Assembly (NCBI RefSeq): GCF_963678635.1
Contig: NC_087065.1
Location: 7,773,209-7,837,208, forward strand
Reading direction: 5' to 3'
Length of the DNA: 64,000 bases
Source: Symsagittifera roscoffensis
Taxonomy: Eukaryota; Xenacoelomorpha; Acoela; Convolutidae
Shown: positions 47,231-58,257 of the stretch, one piece after another
How positions within the stretch are numbered: the first letter of the stretch is position 1
How the letters are laid out: every line of letters starts with the position of its first letter
The notes under the pieces: generated by a model
Seen by the model: the letters and a program-made list of their open reading frames with translations, nothing else
Databases searched by the model: none
Told to the model about the DNA's origin: nothing
Translations under genes and position numbers: made by a program

Positions 47231-48187
47231 TTATTTGCAACTCTGTGCTTTCGTTATTGTCAATTCCAGGGGGTCTAGTTGAGTTTCCTCAGTTGATTGT
47301 ACCTGACTTATTTGCCTTTGACGTTTAGGTGTACTACTCCTATAGTTTTGTTTTGAAATTTGATAACGTGTGTTATTCCTATGTGGTGATTGAGAATAGT
47401 TTCTTTGTCTGTTGTTATAGCTTGAACTTCTAGTTTGTGAACTGTCGCTTGATCTTTTTTGAAAATTGTTATATTTTGATCTGTTGTTAAAATAATCGCG
47501 AGACCGATTATTTTGATATCTAGGGTTTCGATTGTTTGAATAGTTTCTATTCCTATCGTTGGAAAAACTTTTATATCGATTGTATGAAGAGTTTCCAGAT
47601 CGATGATTTGAATAATTTCTATTTCTAGAAAGGGAACTGGCATCAAACGAAAATTCAGGATGGTTTGAATTTGATCTTGAATAGTTATTTCGATATTGAC
47701 TATTTCGACTATGTGATCGACTATATCTGTTTTGTGAGAAATTTCGTGAATTTCTTTGGTATGGTGATCGTCCTCTATAATTCGTTTTATAGGGTGATTG
47801 TTGTCTAGAGTAATTGGAGTTATTTGGAAGTGGTTTTCCTGAACTATTATTACTATGAATGTTTTTGTTGGGTAAATTTTGATCTTTCTTCATGCATTGA
47901 TGAAATGATTTGTTGGGTTCTCTATATTTTTGTGGTTTATTTTGGTTATCTTGTTGTTTTTGTCTGCATTCAGCAATGCTGTGTCCGTATCGTCGACAAT
48001 AATTACACCATTTTTTGAATGATAGTTTGCCTTTAAAATTTGGGTTTTTCTCGTAAATGTTCAAAATTTCAGTGATGTTTTCGGATAATTCTTTATCAGA
48101 GTTGTTGATATTGTTTATCTGTAAAGTAGTAGTTTGGATGTTGTTCACGTTTTGTAGCTTCAAATTTTCCGTTTCTTCTAATTTCAT
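47231..48187 (-). pseudogene. gag: gag nucleocapsid part with CCHC knuckle and N/S/R-rich tail
   Basis: This is the largest open frame of the minus-strand element (318 codons; the listed start is not ATG because the frame enters from capsid upstream). Residues ~1-55 are the end of capsid. A regular zinc knuckle C-N-Y-C-R-R-Y-G-H-S-I-A-E-C spans residues 61-74 (about 47966-48007). From residue ~100 to ~290 the protein is low-complexity Asn/Ser/Arg/Tyr/Gln with repeated N-Y-S, S-R-N and R-N-Y motifs, likely disordered and RNA-binding. The DNA is accordingly repetitive, with AGTTTCTATTCCTA-like repeats around 47530-47640. It is intact over its length. Confidence 0.85.
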
Positions 48188-49319
48188 AGTGATTTCTGCT
48201 TGCTCTAATTTATCTACTAGTTTTCTAAAGTCTAAATCTGGTTCTCGGATTGAGGAAGGATTGCTCTCTTTTTTATTGCTATTTTTCGCAATTGATGTGT
48301 TAGAGTCATCATTAGGATTTTTATAATCATGAGTATTGAGTGAGTATGCTTTTCGGCCTAGTGTTTCTATTCTTACTGCAAGTTGTTACATTGTTTCTTT
48401 TGGTAGTCAACGAATTTCATTGCATATAACTCTTTGATGTTGTTGGTTTCTTTCTGAATCAAACATTTTTGAGAATTCTTGTGTGAGACTTTTCCAATCT
48501 GATTTTAGTTCTATAGGTAAAACTGAAAACCATTTTTGGGCTGCGCCGTCAAGTGTAGTTTGGATTAAAGCTGTGCGTCTATGTATACAATTTTGATGAA
48601 ATGGCGTATTTACTGGATCAACTCTTATATTTGAAATTAAATTTGCTGCGACTGCATTTAGATAATCTTCTACAGAATATTCAGTATCTGTGCCTGTGCT
48701 GTGATTACCATTAGTGGTTTATTTGATGTTATTGATGATCCACCCATTAGGCATGGATTCATAGTCATTTGTAGTGATTCTGCGGCATGTGGCATTTGAG
48801 AAAAATTTGTAAGTTGGCTTTTTGTTTTTTCATGTTGTTGTAAATAATATGGCAATGGAATTTCGTTATGCATTTGAGTTGGTTGGTATGATTGTGTGTT
48901 AATTGCATTTTGTTGTAAGATGTTGGATTATTTCTAGGTTGTCATATTTGTTCGTTTCGTGTGTATGGTTCGAAAAAATCTGGTTGGTCATTACTGTAAG
49001 AACGAGATCTTTGGCTTGAGTAAAATCGCTGATGATTTTGATTATAATATTTTTCATCATCTGATGGAAAATAATTTTGTGCATAATAATGAGGTTGCTT
49101 TCTGGTATGGTATTTATTTGTTTTATTTTTATTTTGTTGAAAAAATGGGTAACTTCCACTTTGTTCTTCTGAGGATCGTGGTTGATCATGAAAATTCACT
49201 GAGTTTAAAGTCGGTTGTGGTATATTTTGACCTTGTGAAAATAAAGAGTTTTGAGTATTTGTTTTAGAAAGGTTTTGTTGTTTTTGGTCCATTTCAATAG
49301 TTATAATTATGTTCTGCAA
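48188..49319 (-). pseudogene. gag: gag capsid part, minus-strand element
   Basis: Between 48,880 and 48,190 the frame reads through a retrotransposon-gag type capsid: A-L-I-Q-T-T-L-D-G-A-A-Q-K-W-F, S-D-W-K-S-L-T-Q-E-F, then N-E-I-R followed by TGA and, seven codons on, TAA. Upstream (48942-49319) is a Gln/Asn/Ser-rich segment beginning near M-D-Q-K-Q-Q-N. Several frame changes occur around 48,640-48,960. Confidence 0.75.
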
Positions 49320-49689
49320 AATTATTTTTATGTGATGTTTGTTGTTTGTATGATGGTTTTGTTACTGGTCGGAACGTTGGATAATCCATTTGCGAATATT
49401 TTTGTGCAATAGAGGGTTTTACTGTGGATCGTATGATTGTTTGTTGAAGCGTTGGGTTTTTTAATTTTGGAGTTGTAAAATTGAGTTGAATAGGTGAAAT
49501 GCTTTGTTGTGCTTCTGTTACTGTTATTGTTTCAACAAATTCTTCGCTTACAATGTCATGGGGTTTGTATATCTTGTTGTATAAGATTTCTTGTTCTATT
49601 TAAGTTATCATTATTTATAAATGTAGAATTTAAACTATTATTTCCTGTTCTTTCAGGGAAGAATGAATTACAGTTTAAATGTGTTGCGT

Positions 49690-50900
49690 CAACTGTAAGT
49701 GGGTATACTCTAACATAATCTTTTTTAATAGAGATAGTGCTAATTGCCTGACTTGATATATCTGTTGGTATATTAATAAATGATTCATGAGACCATTCAG
49801 GGTCCCAAACATAATCTGATTGTTCTGCTAGTACAGTTTCGTCATCTGTATTTTGTGGTCTAAAACTTTTTCTTGCTTGTTCAATAAGATCAATATTGTG
49901 ACTGAAATAATCGATTATGAACCATGGTAAGATTTTTTGTAAATCGTGTTTAACATGTTCTGTTATTTCATTTTTTGTTAGATTTTCTCGGATTGCATTT
50001 AAAAAATTTGAAAATATATGTATTTCCTGTCCTACAATTGTAGGTCGAGATGTTTAAGTAGGTGAATCGCCTTGAGGTTCATTCAATTCTAATATAGATA
50101 AATAGCTATAGATAAGTGAGAATACATCGTTTGTAAATATCGAGTTTGCTCTTAGCGAGTTTTGGTGTTGTATGCTTTTGATGTAGTGTAAAAACTTTTG
50201 AAAATTCAATATCAACATCATCAGTTTGAATGACATATCTGCCATGAAATGCCTTTGGTGATCTGATTTCTATTGTGAAGATTCCACATTATGATGTGAG
50301 ACTACATATACCTTTGAGATAGTGATCAAGAAGTTGTCTTTTGATTTTTACATCGGGAAATTCTTTTGTGACTTTTTCCTTTTTCGAATAAGTTTGCAAT
50401 TAAATCTTGACAAAATTGTACCTGTCCTCGAGGTTCAGTTAATGGATATATTAAAAATGGAAGTACTGAATTTTATGGGTTATCATCATTTCGAATCATT
50501 TTTGTGTTGTATTACTGTTAATGTGTAGTTTTCATTGTGTCTTATTGGTTGATTCCAATTGTACAAACGTATTGGTTTGTTTGTGTAGCAATTTTTTATT
50601 TTTCGTTTACCTTTTATTGATTCTGGTGATGTGGTTTCTGAATCAGTGAAATATAGTTGGTCGTCAATTTGATGGTTTGTTTTTGTTTGTTAATTATTTT
50701 CTTTCTTAGTGTTTGTCATTTTGTTCTTATGTATCCTACTGATTGTCTGTGTGGTGTGATTACGAGGTCATATTTGTCGTCGTTAATTAAACATTTGTGT
50801 ATTATGATTGTTTGTTTGTTTCCTAAATTGTCTCTTGACGTAAGGTTTAGGATGATGGATGCAAAATCTGGATTAGTGATTCTAATGCCTTAAACGGTTG
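49690..50900 (-). pseudogene. coding-like leader upstream of gag, minus-strand element
   Basis: Minus-strand translations have protein-like composition and few stops. Examples are A-S-I-I-L-N-L-T-S-R-D-N-L-G, D-K-Y-D-L-V-I-T-P-H-R-Q-S-V-G, Y-F-T-D-S-E-T-T-S-P-E-S, R-P-T-I-V-G-Q-E-I-H-I-F and K-D-Y-V-R-V-Y-P-L. No family is recognised. It lies between the 5' LTR and the capsid, where an extended gag N-terminus or an extra ORF would be. Confidence 0.55.
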
Positions 50901-51740
50901 GTTCTTACGATTTTTTGTGGTTAGCTTAACTTGGGTCGTATATTTGGGTTGGAGAGAAAAGCGTATATCGACTCCTAAGAATGATTTAAACTTTCTCGTG
51001 ACTAATTCTAAGCTAAGATAGACCTATCTAATCTTACTTAGGGGTTGTGATTTGTGATCAAGGGTTGGAGAATAGTAAATCGATCCTCAAGGTTCAGGTA
51101 TAATTAGAACGCAAGTAGTTCGTTAGATACTATTTTATGACTTACTAAGCTTAAGTGTTTTAGCCTGGGTCATCTAACAGGAGGAGGATCAAGTGAAGGA
51201 TGAGTAACCGAAGTTCTTCACTGTTTATCTTCATTAAAGTGGTTAGTTTTTTGAAAAATTTATGTTAATTCTGGGTTGTTGATAAGGGTTGGGTAGTGAA
51301 TCGACAATTGAGGTCGTTAGACACTAATTAAATTTGGAGGGGGAGAAAAAAATTAATCTGTTTGATCCAAGGATAGACCTTGATGATCAGAGATTTAGAA
51401 ATTTAAAAATTGAGATTTAGTTTAATTTAAAGATCCAAAGAAAACCTTGATGATCTGTTATTTAAATGAAATTAATTTAAGTGAAAGCAAGGATAAGCCT
51501 TGATATTTTAAATTTAGAGGGTTAAGGTTAAATTTTAGGTGATGAAGCTGGGATGATTTATATATATTAACAATTTATGATTTATACTAACTAATTTTTG
51601 TATTTTTATATTCAAAAAAATTTTTTTCAAGATGTTATCTAATTTACAGCTGATTTAAGGAAGACGACAAGTGTTGTTTTTATTAGTCGTTATTGTACAA
51701 TTATTAGGTTTAGCGCCATGAAAGGTTATTGAAGATAGTT
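50901..51740. other. non-coding leader with short degenerate repeats
   Basis: The phrase GGGTTGG followed by a GTAAATCGA-type sequence occurs near 50948, 51063 and 51289. A second phrase, AAGGATAGACCTTGATGAT, occurs near 51369, 51431 and 51490 (about 60-bp steps). No gene is visible. Confidence 0.5.
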
Positions 51741-51749
51741 CTTCAAGTA

Positions 51750-51983
51750 TCATGTCAGTAAATGAAAATTTATATTTACTGCTGGTAGTATCCTGAAAAC
51801 AAAAGTTTGATCTCTTTTTTGTCGTACTATCATGAAATCAATTGGTAGATTTCTTCCTAACCGTATGTCGTCTCCTGTTCGACGTCTTCTTCCAATACCG
51901 GGTAGTTCTCGTATTGTTCGGAATATTGGATCTGATCTATTGAGGCGTAGAGACATATCTACTAAGTTTTTGTCATACAACAT
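51750..51983 (-). pseudogene. short ORF just after 5' LTR of minus-strand element
   Basis: 78 codons including M-S-L-R-L-N-R-S-D-P-I-F-R-T-I-R-E-L-P-G-I and a very basic R-R-R-R-T-G-D-D-I-R-L-G-R segment. It starts 88 bp inside the LTR/leader boundary, so it may be the N-terminus of gag or of the leader protein. The Arg-rich centre suggests nucleic-acid binding. I do not recognise a family. Confidence 0.45.
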
Positions 51984-52070
51984 TTTTGAAATGTTGTATT
52001 TGTCTAATTTAATTTTTTTTCTAATTCTAGGTTAGTTAAGGTCTGTTAGAGACCTTTTGGTCGCAGCAGA

Positions 52071-52446
52071 TGAGTTATGTATGGATTACTATACTCATAG
52101 AGTAATTTCAGATAGGGTACACCTTCTGCTCGTCACGCTATCTTATTTTCGGCCGGATAGATTCGTGCAACTTCTTAGTCTAATACCAATCTTAATCTTA
52201 CTCTTATATCTCCTAGTCTCAATAGATCTAGTGTACACCAGTTTGCGTGAGTTAGTTCCAGATTGAGAACAACTGTATTCTAAGTTTAATTCAATTTGTT
52301 CTGGTGTTGAAACTACAAGTAGTTTGAACACTTTACAAATAAATAGGTTGTTAGTTTGATGGAGTATGATTGGTTAGTATTTAATATTTTATAGAGATAA
52401 AATATAATAATAACCAATGATAAATAGTACTTTAGATCTGGTTCCA
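52071..52446 (-). repeat. 5' LTR of minus-strand element
   Basis: This 376-bp sequence begins TGGAACC and ends ACTCA on the minus strand, with a TATA-like CTCTATAAAATATTAAA. It is related to the solo LTR at 44808-45217. Immediately inside it the minus strand reads TCTGCTGCGACCAAAAGG, which is where a primer-binding site should be, though without a clean TGG. Its two flanks are not alike (CAGA and ACTG), so it is not a solo LTR. Confidence 0.75.
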
Positions 52447-52950
52447 ACTGGTATTTAATGTAAACATTTAAAAATCCAGCAGCAAAAGGGCCATACCTTT
52501 GAGGGTGAATTTTTGGAATTAGAATATACGAATCGCTATGCCTAAGCAGGTTAGAGGAAAGTCAATTGAGTTGAATAATGATTATATTTTTGACAATATG
52601 GCCCACTTGATTTTGTCGACCATCTGAAATTTCTCACAATTACTTCAAAAAACATGCTTTGAAATTATTTTTGAGCAAATCATTACAATTTCCAGGCCCA
52701 AGGAACTATTCACTACATTTCTAGCTAATTTAACACAAAAAACAACGGGAAAGATTTCGAGTCAAAGCATTAACTATCAACTCAGCGTCTCGGTATTTAA
52801 TCTACAATAATACACTAATTGGGTTATGATAATTTACAGATTAGTCAGCCGCATAGATTAGGATTCTCATTCTATCAGTTTTTTCAAGCTCCATTTGAAA
52901 CAATTATGCAATCATCTACATCGTACTATATCACTAGTTTCTCTCATGAT
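52447..52950. other. spacer between retroelement and SARA-like gene
   Basis: About 500 bp of AT-rich DNA without a recognisable gene. An open frame on the plus strand (52819-53058) overlaps the 3' UTR of the SARA-like gene and is not protein-like. Confidence 0.55.
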
Positions 52951-52956
52951 TTTATT
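52951..52956 (-). terminator. polyadenylation signal AATAAA of SARA-like gene
   Basis: AATAAA on the minus strand lies about 150 bp after the TGA stop at 53106-53108, a normal distance for a short animal 3' UTR. Confidence 0.6.
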
Positions 52957-53105
52957 AGTAATGATTGGGATACATCAGGAGTTGATGTACGTATATTTCA
53001 GAGTTTTTCTTTCAGAGAGGTTAAATTCAAAGCAGTATCTGTTCATCTGTCCATTTGACCTCTAACCTCTCCAAGGTTCAATGTCTTTTCCTACTTCTCC
53101 CCGGC

Positions 53106-53201
53106 TCAGTTGTTTTCATCCTGGGGTATGTTGAGCAGTTGGAAGTGCAACTCCATTGCAATTGGAGAGGTCGATTGCACCCTGGCTGCTTCTTCAAACA
53201 C
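53106..53201 (-). CDS. ZFYVE9: SARA/endofin-like protein, last exon
   Basis: This exon starts after the acceptor TTTAATTTTGTGAATTAG and ends at TGA, 32 codons in phase 0. It reads V-F-E-E-A-A-R-V-Q-S-T-S-P-I-A-M-E-L-H-F-Q-L-L-N-I. This matches the very end of the SARA family C-terminal domain, where human SARA has a hydrophobic strand of the form V-x-M-E-L-I-F-Y-I-L. It is the final beta-strand of the domain and lies 4.0 kb from the previous exon. The phase and position fit the exon at 57249-57431 exactly. Confidence 0.85.
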   Translation of the reverse strand: MFEEAARVQSTSPIAMELHFQLLNIPQDENN

Positions 53202-54299
53202 CTAATTCACAAAATTAAACTAACAATTGCAGAGTCAAAAATCAAAACAAAGGCGAAGCTCCACTGGAGAAACACAAGCGAAAAACCGCCAATCAGTAGC
53301 TTTAAAGGGTGAAAAAAAAGATAAAGAAACTAATAATTACTTATGAGTTTTTAAAAATCAGCGCCTTCTACGAGAATTGAAGCTGTCATCGGACATTTTA
53401 GATTTCTAGCTGACTGCACAACACAATTATACACAAACGTTTATTAATAACAAAAAAAGCTAAAAAGCAGCAAAAGGGAAATTTAAAAAGCACAAAACAC
53501 AAATTTTGCATGTAATAAATTGGAATGTAATCAACTAAAGGACAACCAACCTAACTTTACATGTAAAAAAAATGAAAGGTATAAAGAATGTATGTGCATA
53601 AATTAAGCATTTCAAAAAATTTCACGTTCCTGAAATAGCAGAAACCAATAATACATGCACATAACACTCATGAGCAGTAAAATATTACTAGATTTGAGCA
53701 CTATCTTATGCCCGTTAGCTTGAAAAGTTAACTCATCATATTACACAAGCTTTTACTTGTGAAGCGACTTTTAATTATTCACGTGTGAAAACAGCTAAAA
53801 TTTTTTGAATTGATTACATTTTCTGTAGCAAAGTTCCAAAACAATTTGTCATCTAGAAAGATCAAAACCAACAAGGATAGCCTACATCTATGCTAGTAGG
53901 ACAATATGCTTTGACAATATTCAATTTAAAATTTTAAGAGGCGACCGATGAAGGACAAAAACCGCAAAAATGAGAGATAATCAGAAATGAATCCTAACAC
54001 TGAATCAATAGTAAGAAAAATCTATCAAACGTCAAAGGTTCAAAAACTTGACTTTAAAAAAAAATCTTTTTTTTCTGCATAAAGAAGGTCGTCGCCGCGT
54101 TAGTAGAAAAAATTTCCAAAACAGGGTTTCTCGATTGACCAAATAAACCTATGAATTGCGAGAAAAATTTGAAAAGTTCAAAAACGGCCAATAAATCAAA
54201 ACTTTACATTTCCGAGAATCATAGCTTTAATTAAGAAAATTTTTTGAGCGTAGCCGCTTATACAGAAGAGATTCACATAACCTGTTATTTTAATTGAAC

Positions 54300-56050
54300 A
54301 CAAAAACTCAGATTAGAGAGGGTAGTTTTCGAAAAAAGTCAATTAGTTTAAAAAAACAGTAAAAACCATTTATTGTCTTTTCTGAGGGCCCTAATTTTGG
54401 TGTTATAAAAAATTGGGTCTAGTTGATTAAACAGGGGCGCTTTCCATGTCAGGTCGTTTCGATTGAACCCAAAAATTCAGATTTGGGAGAGTAGTTTCTC
54501 AAAAAAAAGAAAACATAAAAAATCAAAAAACAGTCAAACAATCAAAATTTTTGACATTTCCGAGGGCCATAATTTTTGTATACAACAATATTGAAACAAA
54601 TATTTCAGATTTGGGCGGATAGTTTTTGAGAAAAGTCAAAAATAATTTTAAAAAAATGGTCAAAAAATCAAATGTTTGCTCTTTCCGAGGGCCCTAACTT
54701 GTGAGTAAAAAAATTAGGCTTAGTTGATCATGCAGGGCCACTTTCCACAACCATTTGTTTTGATTGAACTTTAAAAACTCAACCTTGTATTTGATTTTAT
54801 TACACAGAGGCGAAGTTGCACTTCGCAAAAACAAGCGAGGAAAATACAAAAAAACTCTAACCAGGCAAAACAAAGTGAAATGAAATTTTAAAAATACACA
54901 TTGATAAAAAAATTGTTGAAATTAGGGTGTCACATTCTCACATCTGCTCCACGACCGCTTGTAATTTTACACCATATACGAATAAAACAGCTAGAGTTTC
55001 TATCAAATTGCCAATGTAAAGTAAATCAGCAAAAATTCGACCAAAAAAATTTAAATATATAAATGTTCCGGATTTGAATATCCGGCCTGTTGATAAGGAG
55101 TCTCATGTCCTCACCACGGTCACTTGGAAATAAACCAGTGGCCCAGCTAATGCTAGGTCTACCTGTTCCAATTTTCAAAATTTCAAAAAAAAAGACCTTT
55201 AAGCTAAACCTTAGTGTTTCTCTGCTTAATTAGGGGATTACCCGCTTAACTAAAAGAGAAAATTACTACTCTTTTATTTGAAGTCTTTATCTCAGATTTT
55301 GCTGCATAATTTTAGAAAAAAGTAAAAAAAGGATTCCAAAAATCTAACAGAAATTCAAAAAATTGGATTTTCTTAGATTCATAAAATTTTCTCTACTAAA
55401 GCATGGGAATAGCCCCGCTTTCCATGCTTTGATTTTTAGATTGAAGATTTCCGCACCCTTATTTTTTAGATTGAACCCTTAATATCAGATTTAGCTAGTA
55501 GTTTTCGAGAATAGTGACGAAATTTCCAAAAAAAGAGTAAAATTTCAAAAGGAATTTTTCCGAAGTCCATTTCAGCTTTTTTTCCAAAAGAATAGGGTAA
55601 AACAGGTTACGCAGGGAGATATCAGCACCATGCTAGTTTTAATGAAATATCAACCTCAGAATCAGCAGGTTAGTTTTTGGAAAAAACGACTAACTGTCCA
55701 AAAAATGGGCAATAAATAAAAAAAAATTGGACATTTTCTAAGGCCATATAATTTTTTGCAAAACGCAGGGCACAGCCGCTTGCGCAGTTAAGATTCGCAT
55801 GATTGAAATTTTTCTTTCGGTTAAACCCTTAATCTCCGATTTAGCAGGGTAGTTTTTGAGAAAAGTCAAAAAGTTTTAAGAATTAACCAAAATGTCAAAA
55901 AATGGGCCTGAGGTCATACTTTTTTTCTGCCAGTTTTAGGGAATAGCCGCGTGAGAATGGAAGATTCCTTTAATTTGTTATTTTGATTGAAACCTTCGTC
56001 TCAGATTTGTCCATTTAATATTCGAGGAAATGGAAAAATTCAAAACAAAC
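54300..56050 (+). repeat. ~172-bp degenerate tandem repeat
   Basis: The landmark TCAGATTT-(G/A)G-NNG-GTAGTTTTTGAGAAAAGTC occurs near 54308, 54478, 54606, 55293, 55486, 55655, 55829 and 56003. The most regular spacings are 169-174 bp. Other shared parts are TTTCCGAGGGCCCTAA, GCCGCTT and GATTGAACCCTTAA. An unrelated segment (about 54780-55250) interrupts the array. Confidence 0.75.
54810..54826. other. short perfect hairpin in dispersed repeat
   Basis: GCGAAG, a 5-nt loop and CTTCGC form a 6-bp stem. The same stem with a different loop is at 60639-60655, and degenerate forms occur near 53254 and 57576. The surrounding consensus is ACAGAGGCGAAG-loop-CTTCGCAAA. Confidence 0.6.
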
Positions 56051-56689
56051 AGGCCAAAAATCTCCCTACGGAAACTCGAAGGCGGTAGATTCTTAGGTAA
56101 AAATTAAAGAGACTAGTGAAACATGAAAGCACATAGAAGAGCAGCCATTTTTCCATTAATACCATTTGTTTGCTGAAAATCGGTCGGACACTACCCGAAA
56201 ATGAAGCAGCAAAATATTCCATTAAATTGTTTATGCTTAAATATGCTTAAAATTGATTATATTGAAATATACCATAGGTGACACCAAATGAGCACTTTTA
56301 CTGGCGACATAGGTTAGAAAAATTCTTCGTAATACTACACTACGCTTGGCTTAATTATTAAAGCAAGCAATTTAGAAATATTATTTAAAAAAAGCAAATT
56401 CATCCGGCAAGTAAGACGACAAAAGTTGGGACGAAATCCATGAAGCCGACAAAAAAATCAATTTAATTCCGAAAAAGGTTTCCCAGTAACAAACACTGCA
56501 CCCAGGAGTTAAGCATGTCAGCAGGCATGAGCATGTCAGCCATTGATTCAACTGATTTTGTTAAACTATTTGTTTACCCGAAAAAAAAATCTACAATCCG
56601 ATTTGATAACGCTTGCTAAACCGCAAGCGTAAGAACTGGACCAATGTAATTTTTTCCGCTCGAAAATCTTTAAATCAAAATCGAAAAAT

Positions 56690-56870
56690 TGAAGTCGTTC
56701 ACGTTCTTTCGCGCGATTTCCGTTGTTAAATTGGAGAGCGCAATTGGCCTCTCTTTAAGTCAAAATATTGAATTTCAAAAGTCAAACCGCAAAAGATAAA
56801 ACTTTGTGGGAGAAATTTTTCCTGTATAAAAAAATCACGAACCTATATAAATGTCTTCGCAACTTTCAAT
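56690..56870 (+). promoter_or_regulatory. TATA-core dispersed repeat, copy 1 (partial)
   Basis: It contains GTTCACGTTCTTTCGCGCGATTTCC, then TTGGAGAGCGCAATTGGCCT, then ACCTATATAAATGTCTTCGCAACTTTCAATG. The upstream GAACGCAAG box seen in other copies is missing. The layout of a GC-box-like element followed by a TATA element about 120-200 bp later is shared with all copies. Confidence 0.6.
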
Positions 56871-57248
56871 GAAATTTAGGAAAAAATCTGGCCTTCCTCC
56901 ACTTTTGAATTTCAACTATTTTAGCGTCATCATGATGCAATGAAACTGCAGAGAACAAATTAAATTGTGTGAACACGCTATTTCTTCATACTCTACATCG
57001 TATTATGACTCATTTAGCAAGCCTGTAAAACATGTAACATGTAAAACAGATCTGAAAACAGAAAAATTGAAAAAGAAGCAGTTGAAAAAAGCCGCGTGAT
57101 CAATTTTAGCAGAAAAAAAATCACGCAGCCTAAACAACACGGTTTTCACTTCGTTTATTGACAGTAATGCAGAAAAAAAATTAAACAATAAAGCGCGTTT
57201 TGAGCGGTCGAGCCATGAAGTGGCGACTGCCTCCCCTCTCCGACTTAC

Positions 57249-57431
57249 AAGCTGAAGTAGATGTGAATCCATTGAGTCGCTGATTGCACTAGGAGGTGTG
57301 AACAAGTGGGTGTTGTTGCATCCCGCCTTGTACTCCACTTGGTCCACACTGATGTGCACTCTTAGTCCCACTTTACTACAGCCCAAGGCACGCAACTCCA
57401 CCAAGTGTCCAGACATAGCCAGACAGAAGGC
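57249..57431 (-). CDS. ZFYVE9: SARA/endofin-like protein, penultimate exon
   Basis: 61 codons in phase 0 at both ends, between the acceptor TTGTGTGCCCTAG and the donor CTT|GTAAGT. The translation A-F-C-L-A-M-S-G-H-L...G-C-S-K-V-G-L-R-V-H-I-S-V-D-Q-V-E-Y-K-A-G...D-S-M-D-S-H-L matches the SARA C-terminal domain. The family consensus there is K-A-F-C-L-A-L-C-P-H-L, then K-x-G-L-R-V-x-x-D-x-D-Q-V-x-Y-Q-A-G, then M-N-D-L-D-S-A-L. Its first residues complete the K-A-F-C-L motif with the Lys at the end of the previous exon. This domain lies C-terminal to the FYVE and Smad-binding regions. In the family it sits on the cytosolic face of early endosomes. Confidence 0.92.
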
Positions 57432-57739
57432 CTAGGGCACACAAATCATAATAAAACAAGTATAATAATAGTAATTAGACCGAATGGTCCGTTTTGAAAC
57501 GTCTCGGAACGGATTTTTTTTTTGCAATTTATGCAACGCTAAAAATTTAGAAAAACATAAGAACAAAAAAATCCACAGAGACGAAGTGGAGCTTTGCAAC
57601 ACCTGTGATACAACACAAACATTAAAAATCAAGAAGAAAAAAGTCTAGGTCTACCAAAATTTTAAACTTTCGTAAGTCTCGGTAGACGTTGATTTTAGGC
57701 AAAGATTCCAGAAGTCATTTGAATTTTAAATTAGCAATA

Positions 57740-58225
57740 GAAGAAAATAGCCAGCAAACAGTTTGAAAAGAGTCAATGAACGCAAGTGCACAGAAAAAAA
57801 AACTGATTTGTTTTCTGAAAAAATATTAGCCTTCGAATTTCCAAGAGAAAAACAGATGATCTTGAAGCTCTAAGAATTTTGAGAGCAATTTGTGATTGAA
57901 ACTTTTTTTGATAAAAGAAACCCATTTTGAGAAAACTAGATCAATAGGTAAAGTTTTTATTTCGCTGGGGAATCTGGTAACTAAATTACATTTTCAAAAT
58001 TAGAAGTCGATCACTTTTTTGTGACCTTTTGCTGTTTGATAGTGGAGTTTGCCTTCTTTTAACACAGGAAATGAATTGAACTTTAAAAGAAACCAAAAGC
58101 CAAACCGTGCAAAGTTAATTTGAGCCTGAACAAAATTGAACTCTTCCTGAAAAACGAAAAAAAATCATCGCGACCTATATAAGAGTCTGAACTACGTTCA
58201 TCGACTCTTAAAAACAAATCAGACC
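57740..58225 (+). promoter_or_regulatory. TATA-core dispersed repeat, copy 2
   Basis: The ordered blocks are TCAATGAACGCAAGTGCACAG, TTTGAGAAAACTAGATCAATAGG, GATCACTTTTTTGTGACC, GTGGAGTTTGCCTTC, and GACCTATATAAGAGTCTGAACTACGTTCATCGACTCTTA. The TATA element at 58172-58185 is perfectly conserved with copies at 61821 and 63819. It is antisense to the host gene. Confidence 0.7.
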
Positions 58226-58257
58226 ATCTTTGAGCAGACACAAGTTGGTCCGAAAGT

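Larger units (their letters stand above)
42272..52446 (-). mobile_element. degenerate Ty3/Gypsy retrotransposon, minus strand, with 5' LTR
   Basis: Read from 52446 downwards the order is LTR, a coding-like leader, gag with CCHC knuckle, aspartic protease, RT, RNase H, integrase. Many stops of all three kinds and frameshifts disable it, and a solo LTR of the same family sits within RT. I find no copy of the LTR downstream of integrase (below 42272), so the 3' end is truncated or too diverged to see. The element differs clearly from the plus-strand one in gag (N/S/R-rich, one regular knuckle), protease motif (DSGA rather than DTGS) and RT box (YLDD rather than FLDD). Confidence 0.88.
53202..57248 (-). 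other. intron of SARA-like gene filled with repeats
   Basis: This 4.0-kb intron holds a ~172-bp tandem repeat (54300-56050), fragments of the dispersed family with a GCGAAG hairpin (53250, 54806), and a TATA-core repeat copy (56690-56870). The donor is CTT|GTAAGT and the acceptor AATTAG. The open frame at 56040-56222 is not coding. Confidence 0.7.

Noticed and set aside
47308-47646. 112-codon Ile/Thr-rich minus-strand frame within gag.
   Set aside because: It is an alternative frame of the low-complexity Asn/Ser/Arg gag tail; the main frame carries the zinc knuckle.
52819-53058. 80-codon plus-strand open frame.
   Set aside because: It lies over the 3' UTR and polyadenylation signal of the minus-strand gene, and its composition is that of AT-rich non-coding DNA.
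57003-57248. Extension of the penultimate SARA-like exon through the open frame down to 57003.
   Set aside because: The frame passes a consensus donor, CTT|GTAAGT, and what follows is low-complexity Phe/Leu-rich sequence. The next family motif is found in the exon at 53106-53201.
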